Source: an uncultured Alistipes sp.
GTDB lineage: Bacteria; Bacteroidota; Bacteroidia; Bacteroidales; Rikenellaceae
DNA: 64,000 bases
NCBI GenBank assembly: GCA_944320685.1
Contig: CALUIK010000005.1
Span: 107,392-171,391 of the forward strand
Direction: 5' to 3'
Program-made: the position numbers and the translations under genes
Shown: piece by piece, positions 26,335 to 34,797 of the stretch
Layout of the letters: every line of letters begins with the position of its first letter
Numbering within the stretch: the first letter of the stretch is position 1
Notes under the pieces: model-generated
Databases searched by the model: none
What the model was told of the DNA's origin: nothing
What the model saw: only the letters and a program-made list of their open reading frames with translations

Positions 26335-27129
26335 TTACACCTGTTTCGCCCTGCGGCCATTATGCCCGTCCTCTGTCGTCTCCACCATCTTGGCGCGCTT
26401 GGCCATGGCCGAAGCGAAGACGAATTCGTTGAGTTCGCGGTTGTCGGCGTGCAGGATGTCGTGTTTCGATCCCTCCCACCACTTGCGGCCTTGATAGATG
26501 AAGACGATCTTCTCGCCGATCTCCAGCACCGAGTTCATGTCGTGAGTGTTGATTATGGTGGTGATGTTGTACTCCTCCGTAATGTCGCGTATGAGGTTGT
26601 CGATGACGATTGACGTCTGCGGGTCGAGGCCCGAGTTGGGCTCGTCGCAGAACAGGTAGCGCGGGTTGAGCACGATGGCGCGGGCGATTGCCACGCGCTT
26701 TATCATGCCGCCGCTCAGCTCCGACGGGTATAATTTGTGGGCGTTGTCGAGGTTCACGCGCCGCAGGCAGAAGTTCACGCGCTCCATCTTCTCTTCCTCC
26801 GACTGATTCGTGAAGAGGTCCAGAGGCAGCTTTACGTTCTCCACGACGGTCGACGAGTCGAGCAGCGCGCCCCCTTGAAATATCATGCCCACATTCTTGC
26901 GGATACGTTTGCGGGCCTTGAAGTCGAGGTCGGTGAAACATACGTCGTCGTAGTAGATCGTGCCCGAATCGACCTCGTGCAACCCCACGAGGCTCTTGAG
27001 CATCACCGTCTTGCCCGAACCGCTGCGCCCGATGATGAGGTTCGTCTGACCAGCGTCGAACTCGACCGAAATGTCATCGAGGACGGTGCGGCCGTCGAAT
27101 GATTTCACTATGTGTTCCGCCTTTATCAT
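26335..27129 (-). CDS. mlaF: ABC transporter ATP-binding protein, MlaF type
   Basis: 264 aa with Walker A GRSGSGKTVMLKSL, Q-loop, signature LSGGMIKRVAIARA and Walker B YLFCDEPNSGLDPQTS; the last is characteristic of MlaF/MKL ATPases. It would power phospholipid transport between inner and outer membrane, keeping lipid asymmetry. The ATG follows the mlaE stop by 4 nt, so the two are coupled. No MCE-domain (MlaD) gene follows in this window. Confidence 0.93.
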   Translation of the reverse strand: MIKAEHIVKSFDGRTVLDDISVEFDAGQTNLIIGRSGSGKTVMLKSLVGLHEVDSGTIYYDDVCFTDLDFKARKRIRKNVGMIFQGGALLDSSTVVENVKLPLDLFTNQSEEEKMERVNFCLRRVNLDNAHKLYPSELSGGMIKRVAIARAIVLNPRYLFCDEPNSGLDPQTSIVIDNLIRDITEEYNITTIINTHDMNSVLEIGEKIVFIYQGRKWWEGSKHDILHADNRELNEFVFASAMAKRAKMVETTEDGHNGRRAKQV

Positions 27130-27133
27130 TGTT

Positions 27134-27868
27134 TTACGTGAGCAACAGCTGCGTGAGGATGAGGTTGAAGATCATGATGACGATCGAACTCGACACCACG
27201 GCGCGCGTCGAGGCCTTGCCCACCTCGAGCGAGTTTCCCTTGGCGTAGTATCCGCAGTAGGCCGAGATGCTGGTGATGATGAAGGCGAAGACGGCGATCT
27301 TGATGAGCGAATAGGTCACCTCCCACTGTACGAAACAGTATTGCAGGCCCTCGACGTAGTCGGCGGGGATCATGATGCCCGTGAGGGCCGCGATCATGTA
27401 GCCGCCGATAATTCCTATTATCATGCTGAGGATCGTCAGGAACGGAAAGAAGAAGACCGTGGCCACGATCTTGGGCAGTATGAGGTAGGAGGCGGAGTTT
27501 ACGCCCATGATCTCGAGGGCGTCGATCTGTTCGGTGATGCGCATGGTGCCTATCTCGGAGGCTATGTTCGACCCCACCTTGCCGGCGAGGATCAGCGCCA
27601 CAACCGTCGACGAGAACTCGAGCGTCATGGTCTCGCGCGTGGCGTATCCTATCAGGTAGCGGGGGATGAAGGGCGACTCGAGGCTTATGGCCATCTGTAG
27701 CGTGATGGCCGCGCCGATGAATACGGAGATTATGGCCGTGAGCCCTATCGAGTTGAGACCCAGTGCCTCCATCTCGTAGAATATGCGGCGGCGGTATATC
27801 CGCATCTTTTCGGGACGCGAAAACACCTTCTGCATGAGCAGGAAATATCTTCCTATCGATTCGAACAT
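27134..27868 (-). CDS. mlaE: MlaE-type ABC permease
   Basis: 244 aa, about five membrane segments. The family motif regions include LNSIGLTAIISVFIGAAITLQ, GKVGSNIASEIGTMRITEQIDALEIMGVN (the highly conserved MlaE cytoplasmic helix with EIGTMRxTEQIDAL) and PKIVATVFFFPFLTILSMIIGIIGGY. Partner of MlaF. A consensus-like promoter lies upstream at 27916-27946, so transcription starts independently of the upstream restriction gene. Confidence 0.94.
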   Translation of the reverse strand: MFESIGRYFLLMQKVFSRPEKMRIYRRRIFYEMEALGLNSIGLTAIISVFIGAAITLQMAISLESPFIPRYLIGYATRETMTLEFSSTVVALILAGKVGSNIASEIGTMRITEQIDALEIMGVNSASYLILPKIVATVFFFPFLTILSMIIGIIGGYMIAALTGIMIPADYVEGLQYCFVQWEVTYSLIKIAVFAFIITSISAYCGYYAKGNSLEVGKASTRAVVSSSIVIMIFNLILTQLLLT

Positions 27869-27915
27869 TCCTTGAATGTTGGACGATCGGGCCGGGTTCC
27901 GGCCCGCGTCAGCTG

Positions 27916-27946
27916 CAAAAGTACTGATTTATTTTCAATCTGCAAA
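27916..27946 (-). promoter_or_regulatory. Promoter of mlaEF
   Basis: Minus-strand TTTG (27946-27943), 19-bp spacer, TACTTTTG (27923-27916). Its -33 element is immediately beside the terminator of the restriction-modification gene. Confidence 0.65.
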
Positions 27947-27985
27947 AAGCGGGCCCCGCCTGCCGCGGGGAGGGGCCGCGATGAA
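27945..27985 (-). terminator. Terminator of the restriction-modification gene
   Basis: On the minus strand a GC-rich hairpin (CCCCGC / GCGGGG core with flanking GGCCCC / GGGGCC) runs into CGCTTTTTGC. It lies 22 nt past the stop at 28007. Confidence 0.7.
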
Positions 27986-28006
27986 AGGGCTGATTGTTAA
28001 GCCATG

Positions 28007-31000
28007 TTATGACTTGTCAATTTCGGCCATTAGAGCGTCTGTCATAATCAATACTTTGATTATGCGTTGATAGTGCATGATGTTGTCGTAAGACAACATT
28101 TTTCCGATACGGTCTTTGAGCCATTTTTGGGCAGGTTGATAGCCTCCGATATAAAATTCCCAAGCCGTTATGGGTACATTGTCAAAATATTGTTCCGCAT
28201 TGATCCATATACGCCCCGTTCCCCCATCGGGCAACAGTTCCCATCGTATTTTTTCGACGGTGTTGTTTCCTGTTATCGGGTATTGTGTAATAAGTTCCGA
28301 CAATGCGGGATGCTCCATGAGGTGTATGCGCCTAAGCTCGCTGCCGATTGCGGACATCCTGCGGAATTGTTCGGCTCCTTTCGGGTAGGGGACACGCGGG
28401 AAATCGACTTTCAAAAATTCCTTGTATTTTTCACGGTAGGCAGGGCTGTGCAATATCGCATATATGTAATCGATCAAGTCTATCGGTGCAAATTTATCCT
28501 TGTCTCCGCTTCTTTCCGCCTCGAATTCCAAATGGGCCGCTTTGGCAATTTTTTTAACTATATCTGTATCAATGTTTGGAGTGCGTTCTGATTGTTGGTC
28601 GTAAATATATAATGGACAACAAATCGAGATGCCTTTATTGCTGTAAAATATCCTGTTGTCAACAATGTCTTTTGTCGCTAATACATGAGACCAATTGTTC
28701 GTTATAGCCTGCCTTGCGATAACTAACCCTATATTATCGGTCTCAATAAAATTGCAGAATATTTTTTCTCTGCCCCAATCAACCATTTCGGAGGTATAAT
28801 AAATATATTGTGCGTCGAACGGTCGATATAGGATACTTTGCACTTTTTCCTCATGGTTGAAGTTTTTTATTATGATTCGAGCTTTCGATAAACTCCATCC
28901 GCGGGAATCTCCGGCCAAATATTTACCTTGTTTCTTGTTCGGGAAAAACTCTTTGCGGATTTCGTCGTCTGAATACTCGTCGTCTGAAAAGTGTTTTATT
29001 CGGGATATAAGAGCCTCTTTATTTGTGTCTATGACAAGCGAGTCTCTTGCTGTAACAACGCCTGTAACACTGACCGGCATTAATTCATTGATGGAAAACC
29101 CTCGTGAGTATTCCTCCCGTCCGGTTTCGTCTTTGGGCATAAGGAAGTAGAAAGGAGCTGTCGGGGTCACTTTCTCGAATGCGATGGAACGTATGTCGTT
29201 GGCAAGCAGGTAGTCGTATTTTGCCTGCCTCCGGCCGTACACGTCGGCATGATATACTTCGGCCAAGGCTCCTTTGGCTTTGCGCCCTGTCTTTACGAAG
29301 ATATTTATCGAGACGCCTTGCTGGATGTCAAATACATTCTCGTCCTTGCTCCCGTCAGGCGCGGTTTCCTTTTTCTTGCTGTTGCCGTGCAGGTCGATGA
29401 TATAGATTTTGTCGAAACTGTGTAACAGGTTCCAACGCATGCCGCGGAATGTGGGGTTGTCTATAAAACTGTGATTGTTGATATAGGCAAGAATTCCTTC
29501 GTCGTTGCGGTCTACATAATATTGTCCGAGTCGGATGAATTTTACGTAATCGTCGTTGAGCCAATGTTTCCGTTCGTTGATCCCTTTGCCATTGACATAT
29601 TTGTAATCGTCGATAAGGCGTGTAATCCATTCGCCGTTGTTGGAAGAGATGCCGCTGTACGGGGGATTTCCCAATACGACCATTACGGGCGTGTCCCGTT
29701 TGATACCGTTGGCACCGTTGGCCTCGCGGGCGAGAAATTGCGAGAAAAGGGTTCCCGTGTCTTTGTGGTATTCCTCCAGAGAGTTTGTCAGGAATACGCG
29801 CAAGCGGGCGTCCTTTACGGATTTGTAGCCCGTATCTGTCAACAGGAGGTCGAGCTTCAGGTGCGCCATCGTATATGAGGCAATGAGTAGCTCGAATCCA
29901 TTGAGGCGCGGCAGCAGGTGTTCTTCGACATAACCCTGCCACATTCCGGCTTGCCCGTTGAATTTCTTGTATATCTGACTGACCGTTTCGGCAAGGAATG
30001 TTCCGGTTCCCGTTGCGGGATCGAGAATCTGGACTTTGTGGAACCACGCTTTTGTCTTTTTCTTGTTGTCGGAATACCGGTTGTCCTTGCTTTGTATGAC
30101 ACTTTGTTCCACAGCGATCTTCGAAGTGTCCGCCAACCCCATGGGCAGGCCGAATTCGGCTTGCAGAAGCGCATCCACGGCGCGTACTATAAAATTCACT
30201 ATGGCCTGCGGAGTGTACCATACGCCCCGGCTTTTACGGAGTTTGGGATCGTATGCCGACAAAAAGTCCTCGTAGAAATGGATTACGGGGTCGGTCTGTT
30301 GCGTACGCTGCCCGAACCCTTGCATGACTTCTTGCATGTCCGTCGCACGGAACGTTTCGGCCAAGTCATCGACGATCCAGCATATCCGTTCATCGAGGTC
30401 GAACCCTGCGATGTCCTGAAACAGCTTTCGCAGGAATGGGTTGGTTTTGGGTATTAGCGTTGCCGCCTCGTGACGACTGAAGGTTTCCATGGAGTCATCA
30501 TGCAGTCTCGCGGCAAACATCCCGTATGCTATGGTTTGTGCATAGACGTCTGCGAACTCTTTGTCTGTTATATCGTGGATCAAAACCTCCTTGAATGCCG
30601 CCATTTGCCCCTCGAGGTTGCTCTCTCCGTCGCCTTGAGCCAACGTGCGTTCGATCACGTCGGCCAGTAGACGGGCTTTGCCTGCCATGATATGCGCTAA
30701 TTTCGCAGGCGATGTTATATGTTGGGGTTTGGCGTTCCCGAAATGTTTTATTATTGATTCAAACTTCTCGAAATTTTCTTTGAGGGGTGTGATTTTCTCT
30801 CCGTTGAGTTTCGCAATGCACACGCTGTCTACGAAGTCGCCGTTTTCATATAGCCAAAAATCAAGGTAGTCGGTGAAAATTATGTTGTCCAGCGATGCGC
30901 GGTATCGCTGAAACTGTTCCTTGTGTTTGTTGCGGCCGCCGAGATCGGAATCGCCTATATCTTTAGCTTCGATAAATGCAATGGGGATATTGTCTTCTTT

Positions 31001-31177
31001 CCGTTGGAGAATGTAGTCCGGTGCTCCGCATGCTTGCCGTGCCGGTTCGTTGGATACGGTCAGGTGGGGAAGCATGGTTGCCAAAAGCTGTTGCAAGGCG
31101 GGGCGATATGTATGCTCTCTGGCCACGCCTGTCGCAAATTGCCGCTGTATTTCTAATATATATTCCTGAATATTCAT
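28007..31177 (-). CDS. Single-polypeptide restriction-modification enzyme (nuclease + N6-adenine methylase + specificity domain)
   Basis: 1056 aa from the ATG at 31177. Residues 1-150 look like a PD-(D/E)xK nuclease: Pro53-Asp54 in GAPDY and Glu70-Ala-Lys72 in FIEAKD. A helical linker follows. The methylase has motif I DPATGTGTFLAE at about 385 and motif IV GNPPYSG at about 501, so it is an adenine-N6 or amino methylase. The C-terminal half resembles the specificity domain of Type ISP enzymes, but I see no SF2 helicase motifs, so it is closer to Type IIG. It recognises, methylates and cuts DNA in one chain. Base composition is visibly more AT-rich than the neighbours. It starts 13 nt behind the GH43-like gene. 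Confidence 0.88.
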   Translation of the reverse strand: MNIQEYILEIQRQFATGVAREHTYRPALQQLLATMLPHLTVSNEPARQACGAPDYILQRKEDNIPIAFIEAKDIGDSDLGGRNKHKEQFQRYRASLDNIIFTDYLDFWLYENGDFVDSVCIAKLNGEKITPLKENFEKFESIIKHFGNAKPQHITSPAKLAHIMAGKARLLADVIERTLAQGDGESNLEGQMAAFKEVLIHDITDKEFADVYAQTIAYGMFAARLHDDSMETFSRHEAATLIPKTNPFLRKLFQDIAGFDLDERICWIVDDLAETFRATDMQEVMQGFGQRTQQTDPVIHFYEDFLSAYDPKLRKSRGVWYTPQAIVNFIVRAVDALLQAEFGLPMGLADTSKIAVEQSVIQSKDNRYSDNKKKTKAWFHKVQILDPATGTGTFLAETVSQIYKKFNGQAGMWQGYVEEHLLPRLNGFELLIASYTMAHLKLDLLLTDTGYKSVKDARLRVFLTNSLEEYHKDTGTLFSQFLAREANGANGIKRDTPVMVVLGNPPYSGISSNNGEWITRLIDDYKYVNGKGINERKHWLNDDYVKFIRLGQYYVDRNDEGILAYINNHSFIDNPTFRGMRWNLLHSFDKIYIIDLHGNSKKKETAPDGSKDENVFDIQQGVSINIFVKTGRKAKGALAEVYHADVYGRRQAKYDYLLANDIRSIAFEKVTPTAPFYFLMPKDETGREEYSRGFSINELMPVSVTGVVTARDSLVIDTNKEALISRIKHFSDDEYSDDEIRKEFFPNKKQGKYLAGDSRGWSLSKARIIIKNFNHEEKVQSILYRPFDAQYIYYTSEMVDWGREKIFCNFIETDNIGLVIARQAITNNWSHVLATKDIVDNRIFYSNKGISICCPLYIYDQQSERTPNIDTDIVKKIAKAAHLEFEAERSGDKDKFAPIDLIDYIYAILHSPAYREKYKEFLKVDFPRVPYPKGAEQFRRMSAIGSELRRIHLMEHPALSELITQYPITGNNTVEKIRWELLPDGGTGRIWINAEQYFDNVPITAWEFYIGGYQPAQKWLKDRIGKMLSYDNIMHYQRIIKVLIMTDALMAEIDKS

Positions 31178-31190
31178 AATGGCATCTTGC

Positions 31191-32195
31191 TTATTTGATA
31201 ATAGGTTCGCCGTCGCGCCACACCACCTCGACATTCGACAGGTACCATGTCCTGCCGTTGTCGTCGTTGCCTTGATAGAACAGGTATGTGCGGCCGTCGG
31301 TGTCCTTGAAGATGTGGGGGTGGCCCGACTCGCTGCTGTTCCACGAGCCCGGGTCGCCGTTGGCGAGAAAGGGCTTGTTGCTCATCTTAGTCCAGTGTAT
31401 GCCGTCGTCGCTCACGGCCACGCCCACCTGCTGCGGGCGGTTGTTGTAGGCACCGGCGTAGAACATGTAGTATCTGCCGCCGTGTTCGACCACCGACGCA
31501 CCCTCGGTGCAGGTCTCCTCCCACGGATATTGGGGTTCGAGTACGGGGCCGTCACCCACCTGCCGCCACTCGCCGCGCGAGAAGTCGGTGCCGGCGGGCG
31601 CTTCGGCCGCGCCTATGATCTGGCGCTTGTAGTCGGTCGTGCGCGTGGCATAGTACATAAGGTAGCGGCCTTCGACCATCGCCACCTCGGCGTCGATGGC
31701 GCGGCCGCAGGTCCATGCGGCGGGTTCGGGCGCGAAGATCGGGTTCGAGGCGTCGCGCTCGAAGTGTATGCCGTCAGTAGACCATGCGTGGCAGATGGCA
31801 TCTTTCTCGTTGTTGCCGTAGGTTTGGTAGAATAGGTGAACCGTGTCGTCGCGAACTATGGCGCAGGGGGCGCAGAAACCCTTGGCCTCGTAGCCGCCTG
31901 CGGGCTCCATTATCGCTGCGGGGGTCCAATCCGTGAGGTTGCGGCTCTCGGCGATGCCCACGGTCCAGCCCTCGTCCTTGGCCGGTGCCATCGAGTAATA
32001 CATCAGGTAACGGCCCTTGAACCGTATGACGTGGGGGTCCTTCGAGACCTTGCGGCCGTTGCGTGTCGAGTCGGCATAGTGCATCGCTGGCAGTTGCGAT
32101 ACGGGTACTGCGGGGCCCTCTGTCGGGGATGTGCCGCATGAGACGGCTGCCGTGAATGCGGCCGCGGTCATGGCGAGTAGTACGGTGGTTTTCAT
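31191..32195 (-). CDS. GH43-like five-blade propeller lipoprotein
   Basis: 334 aa with lipoprotein signal MKTTVLLAMTAAAFTAAVSC. Propeller blades start KDPHVIRFKGRYLMYYS, FCAPCAIVRDDTVHLFY, AIDAEVAMVEGRYLMYYA and CTEGASVVEHGGRYYMFYAG. These give a plausible GH43/GH32-superfamily triad: Asp in KDPHV, Asp in AIDAEV and Glu in CTEGAS. The substrate is unknown; exo-acting arabinosidases, xylosidases or galactosidases have this look. Gene order on this strand is DUF4834, this gene (70-nt gap), then the restriction-modification gene 13 nt later. Confidence 0.8.
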   Translation of the reverse strand: MKTTVLLAMTAAAFTAAVSCGTSPTEGPAVPVSQLPAMHYADSTRNGRKVSKDPHVIRFKGRYLMYYSMAPAKDEGWTVGIAESRNLTDWTPAAIMEPAGGYEAKGFCAPCAIVRDDTVHLFYQTYGNNEKDAICHAWSTDGIHFERDASNPIFAPEPAAWTCGRAIDAEVAMVEGRYLMYYATRTTDYKRQIIGAAEAPAGTDFSRGEWRQVGDGPVLEPQYPWEETCTEGASVVEHGGRYYMFYAGAYNNRPQQVGVAVSDDGIHWTKMSNKPFLANGDPGSWNSSESGHPHIFKDTDGRTYLFYQGNDDNGRTWYLSNVEVVWRDGEPIIK

Positions 32196-32265
32196 ATGGA
32201 CTATTTAGCGGGGCAGTATTCGGGTGCCGTGTGCCGTAATGTGGCAGGATCCTGTGCCGGCGGTT

Positions 32266-32667
32266 TTATTCGCCTCCCTCCTTCACCTCTTTGACCTCCT
32301 CGAAGTCGATATAGTCGCCCACGTCCGACTTGACGCGCTTCTCGCGCACCGATGTGGCGTAGATCTTGACCTCGCCTTCGCCGGCCGTGCGGCCGTTGCT
32401 GCGGGTCTGTTCGCTGCGGGTCCGGTATCTGCGGCCAAAGTCGCGCGATGACGCTTCCTGCTCCATACGCCTGGCCTCTCGGCGCAGGCGCACGAGCATG
32501 ATGACAGGCCACGCCGCGAGCAGCAGCAGAAACACCAGCGCCCCGATCAGCACGGCACCGAACAGCGACGGCACGAATACCGCCAGCATGACGATGATGA
32601 CCACGGTGAGGGGGTTGTTCCTGACAAAGGAGATCATGGCGTCTATTATGGCTGAAAATATGTTCAT
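32266..32667 (-). CDS. DUF4834 family small membrane protein
   Basis: 133 aa. Two hydrophobic stretches make up residues about 10-55 (NPLTVVIIVMLAVFVPSLFGAVLIGALVFLLLLAAW), and then a basic helix and an acidic tail ending YIDFEEVKEVKEGGE. This matches DUF4834, known only from Bacteroidota and usually found near purB, as here where it diverges from it. No function known. Confidence 0.88.
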   Translation of the reverse strand: MNIFSAIIDAMISFVRNNPLTVVIIVMLAVFVPSLFGAVLIGALVFLLLLAAWPVIMLVRLRREARRMEQEASSRDFGRRYRTRSEQTRSNGRTAGEGEVKIYATSVREKRVKSDVGDYIDFEEVKEVKEGGE

Positions 32668-32791
32668 TCCTGTTTGTGTTGTTGTCTATATTCAGGGCGA
32701 ATTTACAAAAAAATCGCCATTTGCCGAAATTCCGGCGGCGTGTACGGATAAAATTGCTAATTTTGGCACTGAAACAAACAAGTCCCGTTTT

Positions 32792-34138
32792 ATGTCACAT
32801 CAACTTTTAGCCGTTTCGCCGGTGGACGGCAGGTATAACAAGATAACGTCGGTATTGTCGAATTATTTTTCGGAATTCGCACTCATCCGCTACCGTGTAT
32901 ATGTCGAGGTTGAGTATTTCATCGCCCTCTGTCGCCTTCCGCTGCCGCAGTTGCGCGACGTGCCTGAATCGGCGTACGAGGCCTTGCGTGATCTCTACAC
33001 GTCATTCGACATGAAGGATGCGGAGCATGTCAAGGAGATAGAGAGTGTCACCAACCACGACGTGAAGGCCGTGGAGTACCTGCTCAAGGAGAAGCTCGAT
33101 GCTTTGGGATTGGGACGTTACCGTGAGTTCGTACACTTCGGCCTCACCTCGCAGGATATAAACAACACGGCCACGCCGCTGCTTCTGAAAGAGGCGTTGC
33201 GCGACGTCTACCGTCCCGCCCTTGCGGCCGTGACGGAGAAGCTGCGGTCTATGGCGGCCGAGTGGCGCGAGGTGCCGATGCTGGCGCACACGCACGGGCA
33301 GCCCGCGTCGCCCACGTGTCTGGGCAAGGAGATGATGGTCTTCGTCGAACGCCTTGAAAAGCAGGCGGCGCAACTCGATGCCGTGGCCCCTGCAGCCAAG
33401 TTCGGCGGCGCCACCGGCGGGTTCAACGCTCACCATGTGGCTTATCCCGACATTGACTGGGTGGCATTCGGCAACCGATTCGTGAACGGGACTTTGGGCC
33501 TCTCGCGCTCGCAATATACCACGCAGATCGAGCACTACGACAACCTCGCTGCCACGTTCGATGCCATGAAGCGTATAAACACCATACTTATCGACCTCGC
33601 GCGCGATATGTGGACATATATCTCTATGGAGTATTTCCGCCAGCAGGTGAAGAAGGGCGAGGTGGGATCGAGCGCCATGCCCCACAAGGTGAATCCCATC
33701 GACTTCGAGAATGCCGAGGGCAATTTCGGCATGGCCAATGCCGTGTTCGGGTTCCTTGCTGGCAAGCTGCCTGTCTCACGCATGCAGCGCGATCTGACAG
33801 ACTCTACGGTACTGCGCAACGTGGGTGTTCCCGTAGCGCACTCGCTCATAGGCTTCGCGTCGCTGCAGAAGGGTCTGGGCAAGGTGATTCTGAACGAGGC
33901 GAAACTGGCGGCCGACCTCGAGGACAATTGGGCGGTCGTGGCCGAGGCGATGCAGACGATACTGCGCCGTGAGGGTTATCCCAATCCGTATGAGGCTCTG
34001 AAGGCCCTCACCCGTACGGGCGGGCACATTACTGCCGAGACCATCCGCGACTTCATCGATGGGCTCGACGTGGACGAGGGGGTGAAGGCCGAGATGCGTG
34101 CCATCACGCCTCACAACTATACGGGTATGGTACGGTAG
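32792..34138 (+). CDS. purB: Adenylosuccinate lyase
   Basis: 448 aa from the ATG at 32792, MSHQLLAVSPVDGRYNKIT, which is the usual N-terminus; the frame extends 142 codons upstream but crosses the antisense DUF4834 gene. Fumarase/aspartase superfamily signature GSSAMPHKVNP and the active-site region THGQPASPT are both present. It cleaves adenylosuccinate to AMP and SAICAR to AICAR, serving two purine steps. A TAATTTTG at 32758-32765 may be its -7 box. A terminator follows at 34160. Confidence 0.97.
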   Translation: MSHQLLAVSPVDGRYNKITSVLSNYFSEFALIRYRVYVEVEYFIALCRLPLPQLRDVPESAYEALRDLYTSFDMKDAEHVKEIESVTNHDVKAVEYLLKEKLDALGLGRYREFVHFGLTSQDINNTATPLLLKEALRDVYRPALAAVTEKLRSMAAEWREVPMLAHTHGQPASPTCLGKEMMVFVERLEKQAAQLDAVAPAAKFGGATGGFNAHHVAYPDIDWVAFGNRFVNGTLGLSRSQYTTQIEHYDNLAATFDAMKRINTILIDLARDMWTYISMEYFRQQVKKGEVGSSAMPHKVNPIDFENAEGNFGMANAVFGFLAGKLPVSRMQRDLTDSTVLRNVGVPVAHSLIGFASLQKGLGKVILNEAKLAADLEDNWAVVAEAMQTILRREGYPNPYEALKALTRTGGHITAETIRDFIDGLDVDEGVKAEMRAITPHNYTGMVR

Positions 34139-34159
34139 CTTGGACCTGCAACACAAGCA

Positions 34160-34195
34160 AGGGGTGAATGAGCGCAAGGCCATTCACCCTTTTTG
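34160..34195. terminator. Terminator of purB
   Basis: 9-bp stem GGGTGAATG / CATTCACCC with a 10-nt loop, followed by TTTTTG. Confidence 0.8.
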
Positions 34196-34220
34196 TGTTA
34201 ATCGGAGGTTGAAAATATTG

Positions 34221-34625
34221 CTATATGGCAATACTATATGCATCGGCAGTTACAACATTGGTGATGATAGTCCCTTCCGGAATGGTAACCTTTTCCCCTT
34301 TTATACATAAAAAGAACAATCCGACTGGACATAATACTGTTAGGCCGGTTCCAAGTCCGACTCCAAGGGCAGCGCCTTTTCTGTCGTCGCCGTGACGCTG
34401 GAATAGTCCTTGCAGATAAATGGTTTGTCCATCTACGGCCGTTGTCGATATTATATCGAGTCTTACCGAGGCTCCTTTGCCGACTCCCTTGGCTTTCTTG
34501 ATTTCTGCATTTATGTTAACCGGGGTTCCGCGGCGAATCACGACCGTCCCGTCGTCGGCCTTTATATCATTGCTTACGGTTGCGGATACTTGTTGCGAGG
34601 CTCGGCTGTTGCTGTCGCGGCGCAT
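34221..34625 (-). CDS. Hypothetical protein, possibly 5'-truncated
   Basis: 134 aa. Mostly polar strands (VVIRRGTPVNINAEIKKAKGVGKGASVRLDI) and one Gly-rich hydrophobic stretch, GVGLGTGLTVLCPVGLFFLC, which could be a membrane or glycine-zipper segment. Proteins of this type normally carry an N-terminal signal, but none is present: it starts MRRDSNSRASQQVS and upstream codons contain no further ATG before a stop. I see no clear ribosome site either. It may be a decaying gene. The family is not one I recognise. Confidence 0.45.
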   Translation of the reverse strand: MRRDSNSRASQQVSATVSNDIKADDGTVVIRRGTPVNINAEIKKAKGVGKGASVRLDIISTTAVDGQTIYLQGLFQRHGDDRKGAALGVGLGTGLTVLCPVGLFFLCIKGEKVTIPEGTIITNVVTADAYSIAI

Positions 34626-34674
34626 AACAAAATTGCAAATTTTTTTTATATTGTATCCCTTGGTATTAATAAAT

Positions 34675-34690
34675 GTGTGTGTGGGGGGGG
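34675..34690. repeat. TG repeat and G8 homopolymer
   Basis: A short TGTGTGTG run goes directly into eight consecutive G (34683-34690), 18 bp before the -33 element of the acyltransferase promoter. Confidence 0.9.
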
Positions 34691-34708
34691 ATTACTAAAG
34701 TCTTATAG

Positions 34709-34738
34709 TTGGCTTGTTTCTCCTTTTTTGTATCTTTG
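34709..34738 (+). promoter_or_regulatory. Promoter of the acyltransferase gene
   Basis: TTG at 34709-34711, 19-bp spacer, TATCTTTG at 34731-34738; leader of about 53 nt. Confidence 0.7.
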
Positions 34739-34797
34739 TACGTCACGGGGTGCGGCAGGGGCGTACGTCAGCCCGCCGCAACCACAACTTTTGTACA

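Noticed and set aside
26135..26494. 119-codon plus-strand open frame in the gapA-mlaF gap
   Set aside because: Overlaps mlaF antisense, with Pro/Cys/Arg-rich sequence and no ribosome site.
28007..31177. Type ISP translocating restriction enzyme
   Set aside because: I see no helicase Walker motifs between nuclease and methylase, and the protein is shorter than that type usually is.
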